Of a DNA stretch of 64,000 bases, positions 29,006 through 37,360 are shown in pieces. The notes below the pieces were generated by a model. It saw only the letters and a list, made by a program, of their open reading frames with translations. It did no database searches and was not told the origin of the DNA. The position numbers were made by a program, and so were the translations under genes. Numbering within the stretch: the first letter of the stretch is position 1; each line of letters starts with the position of its first letter. Source of the stretch: Cellvibrionaceae bacterium (GTDB lineage Bacteria > Pseudomonadota > Gammaproteobacteria > Pseudomonadales > Cellvibrionaceae); NCBI GenBank assembly GCA_028281575.1, contig JANQJP010000030.1, forward strand, positions 1 to 64,000, given 5' to 3'.

Positions 29006-29329
29006 ATGAATATAGATCCTTACGAGGCGCCCTTGTCAGATCTTGATAAAGATCCAGGTAAGTTGAAACCAAATCACGCCTTGAGAATTTTATGTTGGTT
29101 AGTCACTTTGTTGAGTTTCGGAATTTTTTTTAGAATAGGTGTTAGCCATAATTCAGGGGAAGTTTACGCTTTTGGTTATGGTTTAGCGGCGATCATCTCA
29201 GCAGTAACTGTTTCGTTGCCATTCTACCTGTTTAGATATTTTCGCCGGCCAAACCCAAAACGGTTCCTATACGTAATACTGGTGAGTTTATTTACGCTTA
29301 CGTCAATTCCTACGTTAATGCAGATGTAG
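29006..29329 (+). CDS. Small membrane protein with N-terminal NIDPYEAP motif
   Basis: A 107-residue protein. It starts MNIDPYEAPLSDLD, and short N-terminal PY-A-P motifs of this kind precede two to four membrane helices in several poorly known bacterial families. Here three hydrophobic segments follow (near 32-50, 58-78 and 88-105). A GTG seven codons upstream is possible. No function is assigned. Confidence 0.55.
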   Translation: MNIDPYEAPLSDLDKDPGKLKPNHALRILCWLVTLLSFGIFFRIGVSHNSGEVYAFGYGLAAIISAVTVSLPFYLFRYFRRPNPKRFLYVILVSLFTLTSIPTLMQM

Positions 29330-29398
29330 TCCATGTGTTTTGCCTTTTACGGGTAAAGTCCTAAAATAGTGCTAAATAAAGATGAGGTGGCTTGTTCA

Positions 29399-29887
29399 GT
29401 GAAGCGTTTACCTGCGTCAAAGGCGACACTTGCAGTGAGTTTCATCCTGCTGTTTTTTATCGGTTGTGCAGCTAAAGAACCCATGCCTGCATTTAATATG
29501 CAATCGTCGGATTGGCAAATCTGGACCGGTCAGGCGGAATGGTTTCAGCAGGGTAGGGATGTAGTTGCCGGGGATATTCTGTTGGCCCTTGATGAGCGGC
29601 AGAATGTTTATGTGCAGTTGTCGAGTAATTCACTGTTGATTTTTCGCGCTCAAACACATAAGCAGCGCTGGCGTTTAGAGCGCCTTGCGGAAGCGCGTGT
29701 AGATCAGGGCAAAGGCGAGCCGCCAGAGGCATTTATCTGGTTTTATCTTCCAGTACTGTTAGGGGCGGGGGAATTGCTGCCATCCTCGGATTGGCAAATG
29801 CAGCGCACTGAAGATGACCGTATAAGCATTCAGCACATTCAGTCGGGTGAACGTATTGCGTTGTCGCTCGATGAGCCTTTGCTTTAA
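29399..29887 (+). CDS. Putative lipoprotein of unknown function
   Basis: A 162-residue protein from a GTG with GAGG twelve bases upstream; another GTG ten codons earlier is possible. The signal peptide ends in FFIGC (lipobox). The mature part is a small beta-rich domain (DWQIWTGQAEWFQQGRDVVAG) without a recognised family. It is the last gene before the mevalonate cluster and faces the same way. Confidence 0.6.
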   Translation: MKRLPASKATLAVSFILLFFIGCAAKEPMPAFNMQSSDWQIWTGQAEWFQQGRDVVAGDILLALDERQNVYVQLSSNSLLIFRAQTHKQRWRLERLAEARVDQGKGEPPEAFIWFYLPVLLGAGELLPSSDWQMQRTEDDRISIQHIQSGERIALSLDEPLL

Positions 29888-30009
29888 GTATCCCAATTGT
29901 TCGAAGAAATCCATCTCAAGCGTTTTAATGTATTATGTCGCGTGCTTCGAAGCCGTGCTCCCAAATTTCGCAATCATAGCCCTTGTTCGCTAAGGTAAGT
30001 CGAGTCTGA

Positions 30010-31017
30010 ATGACTGAAGTAAAAATAAAGACGGCATTTGCTGCTGCACATCCAAATATTGCGCTGATTAAATACTGGGGAAAATCCACACGTGATGGCC
30101 ATAACGAGCCCGCTGTTTCTTCATTGTCAATTACGCTCGATACATTGTTGACAGAAACGCGCGTACGCTTCGATCCGCAGCTCGATGACGATATTTTTTT
30201 GCTCAACGGCAAACAGGACGAGCAAAAGCTTTCACGCATTTCCCGTAATTTGGACAAGTTGCGTCAACTGGCCGGTGTGACGACACGTTGCGAGGTTGCG
30301 AGCAGCAATAATTTTCCTACTGCCGCCGGGCTGGCGTCATCAGCTTCGGGTTTCGCTGCGCTTGTTGCCGCAGGAGATCGTGCACTTCAACTCGATTTAA
30401 GTTTTGCGCAAAAGTCCATGCTCGCTCGCTCGATGTCGGGATCGGCGGCGCGTTCGATTGGCGGCGGTTTTATTAAGATAGCCCTGCAAAACAGCGGGCC
30501 CGAAGACGCTGTATTTGGGCGCGCATTTGCCGAGCAAATTGCACCGGCTGAGCACTGGCCTTTAGAGATATGTGTCGGCATTGCTTCTGAAAGCGAAAAA
30601 GCAATTGGCTCGACGGAAGGCATGGAACTGTCGAGAACAACAAGTCCTTATTACGACGCATGGCTGGCTGGTAACGATCAGGATATTGCCGATGCTGAAC
30701 AGATGGTGATAACGCGAGACTTTGAAAAGCTCGCCGAGTTAAGCGAATTTAGCTGCCTAAAAATGCATGCACTGGCGCTTGCCTCTCGCCCCGGGCTGCT
30801 CTATTGGTCAGGTGCCACTGTCGAAGCGATGCACTGCTTGCGCGATCTACGCGCTGCGGGAGTGCCCGTCTTCTTTACCATCGATGCGGGGCCGCAGATC
30901 AAGGCTGTATGCGCGCCGGGCTATGGTGATCGCGTCGCTGAGGCCTTACAGAGCGTCAATGGCATTCGTCGAGTTATTCGCTGTGGTCTGGGGTGCGGGG
31001 TGCGGGTCACCGACTGA
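30010..31017 (+). CDS. mvaD: Diphosphomevalonate decarboxylase
   Basis: Converts mevalonate diphosphate to isopentenyl diphosphate, using ATP. A 335-residue GHMP-superfamily protein. The family start AAHPNIALIKYWGKSTRDG is at about 12-30, the ATP loop FPTAAGLASSASGFAAL near 100-116 and the active-site SGSAARSIGGGF near 140-151. Complete length. Two bases after its stop the next kinase gene begins, so the genes form an operon with phosphomevalonate kinase, HMG-CoA reductase and mevalonate kinase. Confidence 0.93.
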   Translation: MTEVKIKTAFAAAHPNIALIKYWGKSTRDGHNEPAVSSLSITLDTLLTETRVRFDPQLDDDIFLLNGKQDEQKLSRISRNLDKLRQLAGVTTRCEVASSNNFPTAAGLASSASGFAALVAAGDRALQLDLSFAQKSMLARSMSGSAARSIGGGFIKIALQNSGPEDAVFGRAFAEQIAPAEHWPLEICVGIASESEKAIGSTEGMELSRTTSPYYDAWLAGNDQDIADAEQMVITRDFEKLAELSEFSCLKMHALALASRPGLLYWSGATVEAMHCLRDLRAAGVPVFFTIDAGPQIKAVCAPGYGDRVAEALQSVNGIRRVIRCGLGCGVRVTD

Positions 31018-31019
31018 TC

Positions 31020-32066
31020 ATGGTTGAGTCAATTTATCAAGCCAGCGCACCTGGAAAAGTGATTCTCTGTGGCGAATATGCCGTATTAGAGGGCATGCCC
31101 GCAGTTGTAATTGCGATTGACCGGCGCGTGCGCGTCTCTCTCGAGCCCGGCGAAGCGCCCGGTGTGGCAATTAGCAGTCCCGGACTAAGCGACGGATGCG
31201 GACATCTCCTTTGGTCATCTGAAGGTGAGCTCATCGCAGAACAGGCGAGCCCCTTTGTAATGCTGGCTGCGGTGCTAAATGGCCTGCTCCACGGTCGCGG
31301 TCAAGCAGCGCATATGCAACAGCAAGGTTGGCGCCTCAAAGTCGACTCGCGTGAGTTATTCGAAAATGGCGTGAAACTCGGTTTGGGCTCGAGTGCAGCG
31401 ATGACGGTCGCACTCGACGAGGTCTTGAGCGCCGCGCTGGGCAGCGCTGGCGACCATGCAAAAGAAACCTTGGCGCAGCGCTGGCGTCGATTGCAGGATG
31501 CGCACAGTTTGGTGCAGGGTAAGCGCGGTAGTGGTATCGACATCGCCGCCAGTCTCACCGGTGCTGTTTGCCTTTTCTCTGGGACGTCTGAAGCTTGTCA
31601 AATTTCTCATTTTGCTATGCCGCCGTCTTTGCATATTGCCTATATCTGGACCGGTACCAGTGCCTCGACGCCGAGCTATTTAAGTTCGCTGGCCGATTGG
31701 CAAGCGACCCATGCCAAGCAGTATATGAAGGTGATGACCTCTCTGGGGATGGCGCTAGTAACGCTAATCAATGCGCGCGAGGCGACGCCGTTTGTCTCTG
31801 CCCTGACGGAATTTACCTCGCGCTTACATGATTTCGCTTCGATGAGTGGTTTAGGGATCTTCGCTTCCGGGCATGAGCAGCTATATCAGCTTGGTAAGCA
31901 ACACAAAGGTGTGGCGTATAAGCCCTGTGGCGCAGGGGGAGGAGATTTGGGGCTTGCTGCGTCGAGTGAGCTCGCAGATTTAAACGCTTTTACCGACGCT
32001 GCGCGTGAGCTCGGCTATGATCTTATTGATCTCAACATCGACGCCGCTGGCGTGATGCGTATATGA
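31020..32066 (+). CDS. Phosphomevalonate kinase (GHMP kinase)
   Basis: A 348-residue GHMP kinase from ATG at 31020, two bases past the mvaD stop. The N-terminal APGKVILCGEYAVLEGMPAV is at about 8-27, the ATP loop GVKLGLGSSAAMTVALDE near 117-134 and the C-terminal ACGAGGGDLG-like PCGAGGGDLGLA near 300-315. The operon context (mvaD, HMG-CoA reductase, a second GHMP kinase) makes it phosphomevalonate kinase rather than a sugar kinase. Assignment between the two kinases rests on motif and length. Confidence 0.85.
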   Translation: MVESIYQASAPGKVILCGEYAVLEGMPAVVIAIDRRVRVSLEPGEAPGVAISSPGLSDGCGHLLWSSEGELIAEQASPFVMLAAVLNGLLHGRGQAAHMQQQGWRLKVDSRELFENGVKLGLGSSAAMTVALDEVLSAALGSAGDHAKETLAQRWRRLQDAHSLVQGKRGSGIDIAASLTGAVCLFSGTSEACQISHFAMPPSLHIAYIWTGTSASTPSYLSSLADWQATHAKQYMKVMTSLGMALVTLINAREATPFVSALTEFTSRLHDFASMSGLGIFASGHEQLYQLGKQHKGVAYKPCGAGGGDLGLAASSELADLNAFTDAARELGYDLIDLNIDAAGVMRI

Positions 32067-32088
32067 CCTCCTCACGCCGGGTAGCGCT

Positions 32089-33390
32089 ATGTCAAATAAA
32101 GTAGATAGAAAATTTCGCAAACTTAGCATTGGCGCGCGTATCGATGCGCTGCTCGACGCGGGGATTATCGATGCGGATGATGCAGAGCGCTGGCTGAGTG
32201 AAGCTCAGCGACTCGAATCCAAAGCTGCCGAGCGAATGATTGAAAATGTCATCGGCACTTTTAGCCTGCCCCAGGGGCTTGCAATTAATTTCCCGCTAAA
32301 TGGCCGCAGTTACGCTGTGCCGATGGTGCTTGAAGAGCCGTCGGTGGTTGCAGCCTTGTCTTACACAGCTCTGCTGGCCGAGAAGTCGGGTGGTTTTAGC
32401 GCGAGTGTCAGTGCGCCTGTGCTTATTGGGCAGGTCCAACTCACAGGTATAACAGACCTGGCTCGGGCCGAGCGTGCCGTGGAGGATGCGTCGTACGATG
32501 TGATTCAGACGGCGAATACACTGATTCCCAAGATGGTAAGCCGGGGTGGTGGCGTGAAGAAAGTAAGTGCTCACTCTGTTGTTGGCCCTATCACATCTGA
32601 ATCAATGTTAATTGTGCATCTACTGGTGGACACGCGCGATGCGATGGGCGCAAATATCGTGAATACCGTATGTGAGGGCATAGCCCCACTGCTGGAGTCG
32701 ATTACGGGTGGCCACGCGCTGTTAAAAATATTATCGAATCTCGCGGACACTTCACTTGCGGTCGCCCGGGTCAGTTTCTCACCCAAACAACTCGCAACAA
32801 AAAACTACGCCGGTGAAGATGTCAGAGATCGCATTGTGTTAGCTAACGATTTTGCGTTAGCCGATCCTTATCGCGCGGCGACGCACAACAAAGGCATTAT
32901 GAATGGTATCGATCCGCTGGCCATCGCGACAGGCAACGACTGGCGAAGTATTGAGGCTGCTGCACACGCCTATGCGTGCCGTTCGGGCAGTTATCGCGCG
33001 TTGACGCAGTGGAGCGTAGCGCCTAACGGGGATCTTTCTGGTCAAATAGAGCTGCCGATCAAGGTCGGTACGGTTGGAGCCTCATTGCAAACCAATCCGG
33101 CGGTGGCGATGAACCAACGTTTATTGGGAATTAGCGATGCCATGGAGCTCGCGGGCCTGATGGCCGCGGTGGGGCTTGCTCAGAACTTTGCCGCACTGCG
33201 GGCTTTGACGACCGATGGCATACAAAAAGGGCATATGACGCTGCACGCGCGCAGCGTGGCACTAAGCGCTGGTGTTCCCGACGCCTTGTTCGACAAAGTC
33301 GTCGCGAAGCTGGTCGATGAAGGTGAGATAAAGGTTTGGCGGGCCCAGGAGCTGGTGGCTGAGCTTCAGGGCGGTGCACATGAGCGATAG
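32089..33390 (+). CDS. mvaA: Class II hydroxymethylglutaryl-CoA reductase
   Basis: Reduces HMG-CoA to mevalonate. The 433 residues align with the class II enzyme of Pseudomonas mevalonii almost position for position: catalytic Glu83 in LEEPSVVAA, Lys268 in THNKGIMNG, Asp284 in TGNDWR and His382 in GHMTLHARS. ENVIGTFSLPQG and DAMGANIVNTV complete the signature. Cofactor choice (NADH or NADPH) cannot be read reliably. It sits between phosphomevalonate kinase (22 nt) and mevalonate kinase (11-nt overlap), so the context favours synthesis over mevalonate degradation. Confidence 0.95.
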   Translation: MSNKVDRKFRKLSIGARIDALLDAGIIDADDAERWLSEAQRLESKAAERMIENVIGTFSLPQGLAINFPLNGRSYAVPMVLEEPSVVAALSYTALLAEKSGGFSASVSAPVLIGQVQLTGITDLARAERAVEDASYDVIQTANTLIPKMVSRGGGVKKVSAHSVVGPITSESMLIVHLLVDTRDAMGANIVNTVCEGIAPLLESITGGHALLKILSNLADTSLAVARVSFSPKQLATKNYAGEDVRDRIVLANDFALADPYRAATHNKGIMNGIDPLAIATGNDWRSIEAAAHAYACRSGSYRALTQWSVAPNGDLSGQIELPIKVGTVGASLQTNPAVAMNQRLLGISDAMELAGLMAAVGLAQNFAALRALTTDGIQKGHMTLHARSVALSAGVPDALFDKVVAKLVDEGEIKVWRAQELVAELQGGAHER

Positions 33391-34315
33391 TGGTTGGCAT
33401 TCGGCAAACGGTAAAGTCATTCTGTTTGGCGAGCACGCTGTTGTATATGGTGTAAAGGCGATCGCTGGAGGCGTTGCTGATGCTGTGACTGTACGCGCGC
33501 AATGTTCCTCTGGCAATTCTAGTGTCAGCATTCCCGCTTGGGATCTCGCTTTTTCGATTGACGGCACGAGCGAAGATTTGCTGCAGCGGAGTTTTGCCCA
33601 CCTAATAACGGCGCTCGATTTGAAGGGCGCGAGTTTTCACCTCGATGTAAAAGCCACAGTCCCGCCAGCGAGCGGTTTGGGTGCGTCTGCAGCGCTTGCG
33701 GTTGCTAGCACACGTGCACTTGCAGCGTGTTACAACATCGATATGAATGACGGGCAGATTAATGCTGTGGCCTTTGCGAGTGAGCAGATAGCGCATAGCA
33801 CGCCATCGGGCATAGATAATACCCTGGCGACGTATGGCGGCCTGCTCAGTTATTGTCGACGTGAGCGTGAGGACGCGCGTTTTAGCTCGCTGGCGCATGC
33901 GCCAGCCATTCCTCTGGTAGTTGGTTTTACTGGCAGAAAAGGGTATACAGCAGAAACTGTGGCGAGAGTTCGCGCCGCACGCGCGCTGGAACCGGTTAAG
34001 TACGCACAACTTTTCGCTGAAATTGCACGTATCGTTGATGCCGCTGAGGAGGCTATTGCTGTGGGCGACTTCGCTCGTTTAGCCGTGCTGATGGACGAGA
34101 ATCAACGCGCTTTGAAAGAAATAGGTGTTTCGTGCGACGAGATAGAGCAGGTGGTGCACCTGGCGAAACAGGCGGGTGCGTTTGGCGCGAAACTGACCGG
34201 TAGTGGTGACGGAGGCGCTGTGATCATTTATGCTGCCGACCGCGCTGAAGCGGTGCATGAGCGCCTGAATAAGCATGGCTTTAAGACTATGGATGTACTT
34301 TTAGGCGCGGCGTAA
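33380..34315 (+). CDS. Mevalonate kinase
   Basis: A 311-residue GHMP kinase. It has GKVILFGEHAVVYGVKAIAGG at about 8-28, the ATP loop PPASGLGASAALAVAS near 94-109 and KLTGSGDGGAVIIYA near 272-286. SGIDNTLATYGG in the middle is typical of mevalonate kinases. ATG 33380 overlaps the HMG-CoA reductase stop by 11 nt with GGCGG just upstream; a GTG two codons earlier is less likely. Phosphorylates mevalonate. Confidence 0.9.
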   Translation: MSDSGWHSANGKVILFGEHAVVYGVKAIAGGVADAVTVRAQCSSGNSSVSIPAWDLAFSIDGTSEDLLQRSFAHLITALDLKGASFHLDVKATVPPASGLGASAALAVASTRALAACYNIDMNDGQINAVAFASEQIAHSTPSGIDNTLATYGGLLSYCRREREDARFSSLAHAPAIPLVVGFTGRKGYTAETVARVRAARALEPVKYAQLFAEIARIVDAAEEAIAVGDFARLAVLMDENQRALKEIGVSCDEIEQVVHLAKQAGAFGAKLTGSGDGGAVIIYAADRAEAVHERLNKHGFKTMDVLLGAA

Positions 34316-34406
34316 TATACGTCCATTAAAAATTTTAAGACAAGTTATCCGTGATGTATTTAGGAAAATTTTCTTCTCCATTTTGGCACATTCACGTTTG
34401 TGGGCT

Positions 34407-34756
34407 GATGATACGTTCAAAAACCGTCAATTCATGCTCCGCCATGGATGACGGATGTTAGAGCAATGCAGGAGCAGTTATCGACGACTGCATGGATGCA
34501 GGAGGTAGAATACGCAGGAGCAGTTATCGACGACTGTATGGATGCAGGAGGTAGAATAACGCAGGAGCAGTTATCGACGACTGTATGGATGCAGGAGGTA
34601 GAATAACGCAGGAGCAGTTATCGAGAGGAATTGGCGGAACTACAGGGATGAAGCGGATTCAAGCGAAGCACTGCTTCGTTCCGCGCAACGCCCGAAATCT
34701 ATGATTTTGGGCCGGTCCTGTTCGCAGGTATTCATGCGTTTTTTGAACGTATCATC
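34407..34756 (-). repeat. Intergenic inverted-repeat element, copy 3 (reversed)
   Basis: The arms 34407-34426 and 34737-34756 match over 19 of 20 bases, but their sequence (GATGATACGTTC...) is unlike the arms of copies 1 and 2. Inside, the core is present in reverse: CATGCTCCGCCATGGATG, GGATGTTAGAGCAATGCAGGAGC and ATCTATGATTTTGGGCCGG...CGCAGGTATTCA, matching the reverse complement of the 38.3 kb copy. An internal tandem array enlarges it. No ORF or transposase. Confidence 0.85.
34468..34624. repeat. Tandem array, 46-47 bp unit, about 3.3 copies
   Basis: Units start at 34468, 34514, 34561 and 34608. Each begins GCAGGAGCAGTTATCGACGA and continues with CTGYATGGATGCAGGAGGTAGAAT; the last is partial. 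The copies are almost identical and adjoin without spacers. The first lines of the unit are the conserved core of the surrounding element, so the array is an internal expansion of that element. Confidence 0.92.
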
Positions 34757-34813
34757 GGCGCGCAAATGGTTCGAAGGCACATATGCTGAAGTTTTTAAGC
34801 TAAATGCGCCGCG
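34737..34813 (+). repeat. 77-bp dispersed repeat, copy A
   Basis: About 77 bp, nearly identical to 58014-58089 on the same strand. Shared landmarks are TTTTTGAAC, CGGCGCGCAAATG, TTCGAAG, ATATGCTGAAGTTTTTAAGC and TAAATGCGCCGCG. Its first 20 bases form the right arm of element copy 3. It ends 54 bases before idi. Confidence 0.88.
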
Positions 34814-34867
34814 TGCAAGACAAGATTTATATCAACGAAGCAAACGTCATATGCAAACCACATTAAT

Positions 34868-35476
34868 ATGGCCAGAAAATGGTGGCCAACGTTGACCGAA
34901 GCCGCACGCGATAGATTCGCAATCGTTTCATCCGAGTCCGATTTACTTGTACTGGTAAATGATCGCGACGAAGTTGTAGGCAGTGCTGATAAAGGCTTGT
35001 GCCATGACGGCGATGGTCTGCTTCATCGCGCGTTCTCAATACTTATCTTTAATTCAGGCGGAGAGCTGCTGCTGCAGCAACGGGCATCGGGCAAGCGCCT
35101 ATGGGGCAGCTACTGGTCCAATAGCTGTTGTAGTCATCCGCGCGTTGGCGAAAGTATGGATGAGGCCTGTCATCGGCGTCTCTGGGAAGAGCTTGGTTTA
35201 CGCGCAGAGCTTACGTTTCTCTACAAATTTCAATACCACGCGGACTTTGGCGACGCCGGAGCTGAACGGGAAATGTGCTCGGTTTACGCGGGTGTGTCCG
35301 ACGACCTGCCGTCGACCAACCCGAATGAAATAAGCGATTGGCGCTACATTGACCCCAAAGAGCTGGAGCGAGAATTTGCTCAAAACAGCGAGGCTTTTAC
35401 ACCCTGGTTTAAGCTGGAGTGGCAGGAAATTATGCAGCATCATCGGGCGACGCTGAATTCGTTATCCGGTCGCTAA
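34868..35476 (+). CDS. idi: Isopentenyl-diphosphate delta-isomerase, type I
   Basis: Interconverts IPP and DMAPP. A 202-residue Nudix-type enzyme with LLHRAFSILIFN (about 54-65), LWGSYWSNSCCSHPR (catalytic Cys in NSCCSHP, near 80), the Nudix helix EACHRRLWEELGL and EREMCSVYAG with a catalytic Glu. The N-terminal 25 residues before SDLLVLVND are poorly conserved, so the start could be a little further in. It lies downstream of the repeat element, so it may have its own promoter. Confidence 0.92.
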   Translation: MARKWWPTLTEAARDRFAIVSSESDLLVLVNDRDEVVGSADKGLCHDGDGLLHRAFSILIFNSGGELLLQQRASGKRLWGSYWSNSCCSHPRVGESMDEACHRRLWEELGLRAELTFLYKFQYHADFGDAGAEREMCSVYAGVSDDLPSTNPNEISDWRYIDPKELEREFAQNSEAFTPWFKLEWQEIMQHHRATLNSLSGR

Positions 35477-35800
35477 GCGCTGTGACACGTGGCTGATCAA
35501 TTTAGTGCCAACAGACCCTATCTTGCTTTTGGATGCGGATGAAGCGGTGATCAGATGCTATAACTTAAAACAGGCCCTAGATGACAGATAGGGATTTACT
35601 GTTATCATTGGCGGTTTTTTCGGGCCGCTCTCAAGCGACCCTTTGTGCCAGAGCGTGGCATGTATGCAGAGTGCATCTAGCTCATCGAATGCAGCGGTTG
35701 TCCTCAAGTTATTTAATTATCTAGTTTAAGGTGATGGGTTAAGCCTTGAGTGCAGCGGTCTCGTGCAGTGCTCGTTGCGCGACAATGGAGAAGTAAGTAT
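35477..35800. other. Intergenic region between idi and HMG-CoA synthase
   Basis: 324 bases without a gene. Around 35624-35644 GGGCCGCT and AGCGACCC can pair with one mismatch and precede a short TTTG, a weak terminator candidate for idi. The region presumably carries the promoter of the HMG-CoA synthase gene. Nothing else stands out. Confidence 0.3.
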
Positions 35801-37342
35801 ATGAATTCAGTTGGTATTAGTGGGCTAGCAGCGTATCTGCCGCCGTACCGCACCAATTTAAGTGATTGGTGTGATTGGACAGAGGGAAGCTGGCACAAGC
35901 TGAAGGACGTTGTCGGTCACAGTTTTAGGATGCGTGGGCACCACCAAAACGTATATACCATGGCGGCTAACGCCGTGCTCAAGTTGATTCAGCAATACAA
36001 TATTGATCCGCGTGCAATTGGCTTTTTTGCTTTTGGTACGGAGTCGAGTACCGATAATTCTGCCGGTGCCATTATTGTTAAAGGCATGGTAGACCAAGGT
36101 CTGAAAAAACTCGGACTGCCCCCCATTTGCCGCAATTGCGAAGTGCCTGAATACAAGCATGCCTGTTTAGGTGGCGTGTATGCAATGAAAGGCGCAGCAC
36201 GTTTTTTGGCGTTCGATGGCAGGGATTCAAAAGCCATTATCGTATCTGCTGACATTGCGGAATACGGCCGTGGCTCCACTGGTGAGCCGACGCAGGGAGC
36301 GGGGGCAGTAGCGATGCTGTTGGAGCCCGACCCTAAATTACTCGAAATAGATCTCGTGCGCTCGGGTGCGTCGGCCGAGTACCGGGGCCCTGATTTTCGT
36401 AAACCCTTTGTGCGCTTTGCTCAACAAAAAGCCCGCTCCAATTCTCAGTTGCGGGACTTCCCCGTTTTTAACGGTTTTTATTCAACCAACTGCTATATCG
36501 ACGCGATGTTGATCGCGCTTAACAACATGTTTACCAAGCGTGGTCTGGATCGCGCCGGTTATCTAAAAAATATTGCAGCGGTATTCATGCACCGACCTTA
36601 TACGCGCATGCCTGAAACCGGATTGGCGATGAGCTATTTATTTTCGTTGGCGCTGGGTAAGGCCGAGGATCATGCGGAATTAAAAGAGTATTGCGAAGCC
36701 GCGCGGGTAAAGTTTCACGATGTTGTTGAAGAGTTAAGCAGTCAGCGCAATGTTTATAAGTGTGTTGAACAGGGAAAATTAAATACGCCGTTATTCTCGC
36801 GCAGTTTGCGTGTGATTCGCGTGCTAAAACGGTTTGAAACGTTTAGAAAAATCGAGGCGAAAATGTCGCTCGGTTGGGAAATTATGAAAAACGTCGGCAA
36901 CCTTTATTCGGCATCTTTACCTGCCTGGATTGCGGCGGGTGTGGAAGATGCGTTTCGGCGTGGTGTTGAATTGCGCGGAGAAGATATTCTGACCATTGGT
37001 TATGGCAGTGGCGATGCCGCCGAAGCGATTCCAATGCGCGCGGTAAAAGGCTGGCAAAAATATGCCGAAAAAATAAGATTCTCGGAATCTTTTGACGGCG
37101 CCATTGATTTGAACGAAGCCCAGTATATTTCGCTGCACAGCGGTCGCCAGCCAGTGGATTTGCCAATTAATACCGAAGGTGAATTTTTTATTAGCCGCGT
37201 CGGACAAAATGAAAATAAAGAATTTGAGGATGGCGGCATTGAATACTACGGTTTTAGTCCCGTTACTTCAGATACATCGAAAGAATGCACCACTGATTCA
37301 GACGGCGCGAGTAATAAGTCAATTCGGTCTCAGGAAATCTAA
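35801..37342 (+). CDS. mvaS: Divergent hydroxymethylglutaryl-CoA synthase
   Basis: A 513-residue thiolase-fold protein that condenses acetyl-CoA with acetoacetyl-CoA. The nucleophile Cys122 is in YKHACLGGVYAM, the His264 equivalent is in VFMHRPYTRMP, and the active-site Glu is probably one of those in LVRSGASAEY or near TESSTDNSAG. It is over 100 residues longer than common bacterial MvaS (about 390), and the His motif reads HRPYTR where many enzymes have H-x-PF. ATG 35801 has GGAG ten bases upstream; an earlier ATG at 35750 is not supported. It completes the mevalonate route here. Confidence 0.8.
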   Translation: MNSVGISGLAAYLPPYRTNLSDWCDWTEGSWHKLKDVVGHSFRMRGHHQNVYTMAANAVLKLIQQYNIDPRAIGFFAFGTESSTDNSAGAIIVKGMVDQGLKKLGLPPICRNCEVPEYKHACLGGVYAMKGAARFLAFDGRDSKAIIVSADIAEYGRGSTGEPTQGAGAVAMLLEPDPKLLEIDLVRSGASAEYRGPDFRKPFVRFAQQKARSNSQLRDFPVFNGFYSTNCYIDAMLIALNNMFTKRGLDRAGYLKNIAAVFMHRPYTRMPETGLAMSYLFSLALGKAEDHAELKEYCEAARVKFHDVVEELSSQRNVYKCVEQGKLNTPLFSRSLRVIRVLKRFETFRKIEAKMSLGWEIMKNVGNLYSASLPAWIAAGVEDAFRRGVELRGEDILTIGYGSGDAAEAIPMRAVKGWQKYAEKIRFSESFDGAIDLNEAQYISLHSGRQPVDLPINTEGEFFISRVGQNENKEFEDGGIEYYGFSPVTSDTSKECTTDSDGASNKSIRSQEI

Positions 37343-37360
37343 GAGGCCAGCTATTTTTCC

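Larger units (their letters stand above)
34316..34867. other. Long intergenic region filled by a repeat element
   Basis: No supported gene. It is taken up by inverted-repeat element copy 3 (34407-34756), the tandem array inside it, and the 77-bp repeat shared with 58.0 kb. A short ORF across the right edge is fixed by the repeat and is not real. The mevalonate kinase gene ends at the left, idi begins at the right. Confidence 0.7.

Noticed and set aside
34468..34624. Tandem array as a CRISPR
   Set aside because: Units adjoin with no spacers, are 46-47 bp long and have only about three copies; no cas gene is near.
34701..34895. Short ORF across the repeat and the idi start
   Set aside because: It follows the 77-bp repeat, its frame is not kept in the copy at 58.0 kb, and it overlaps idi.
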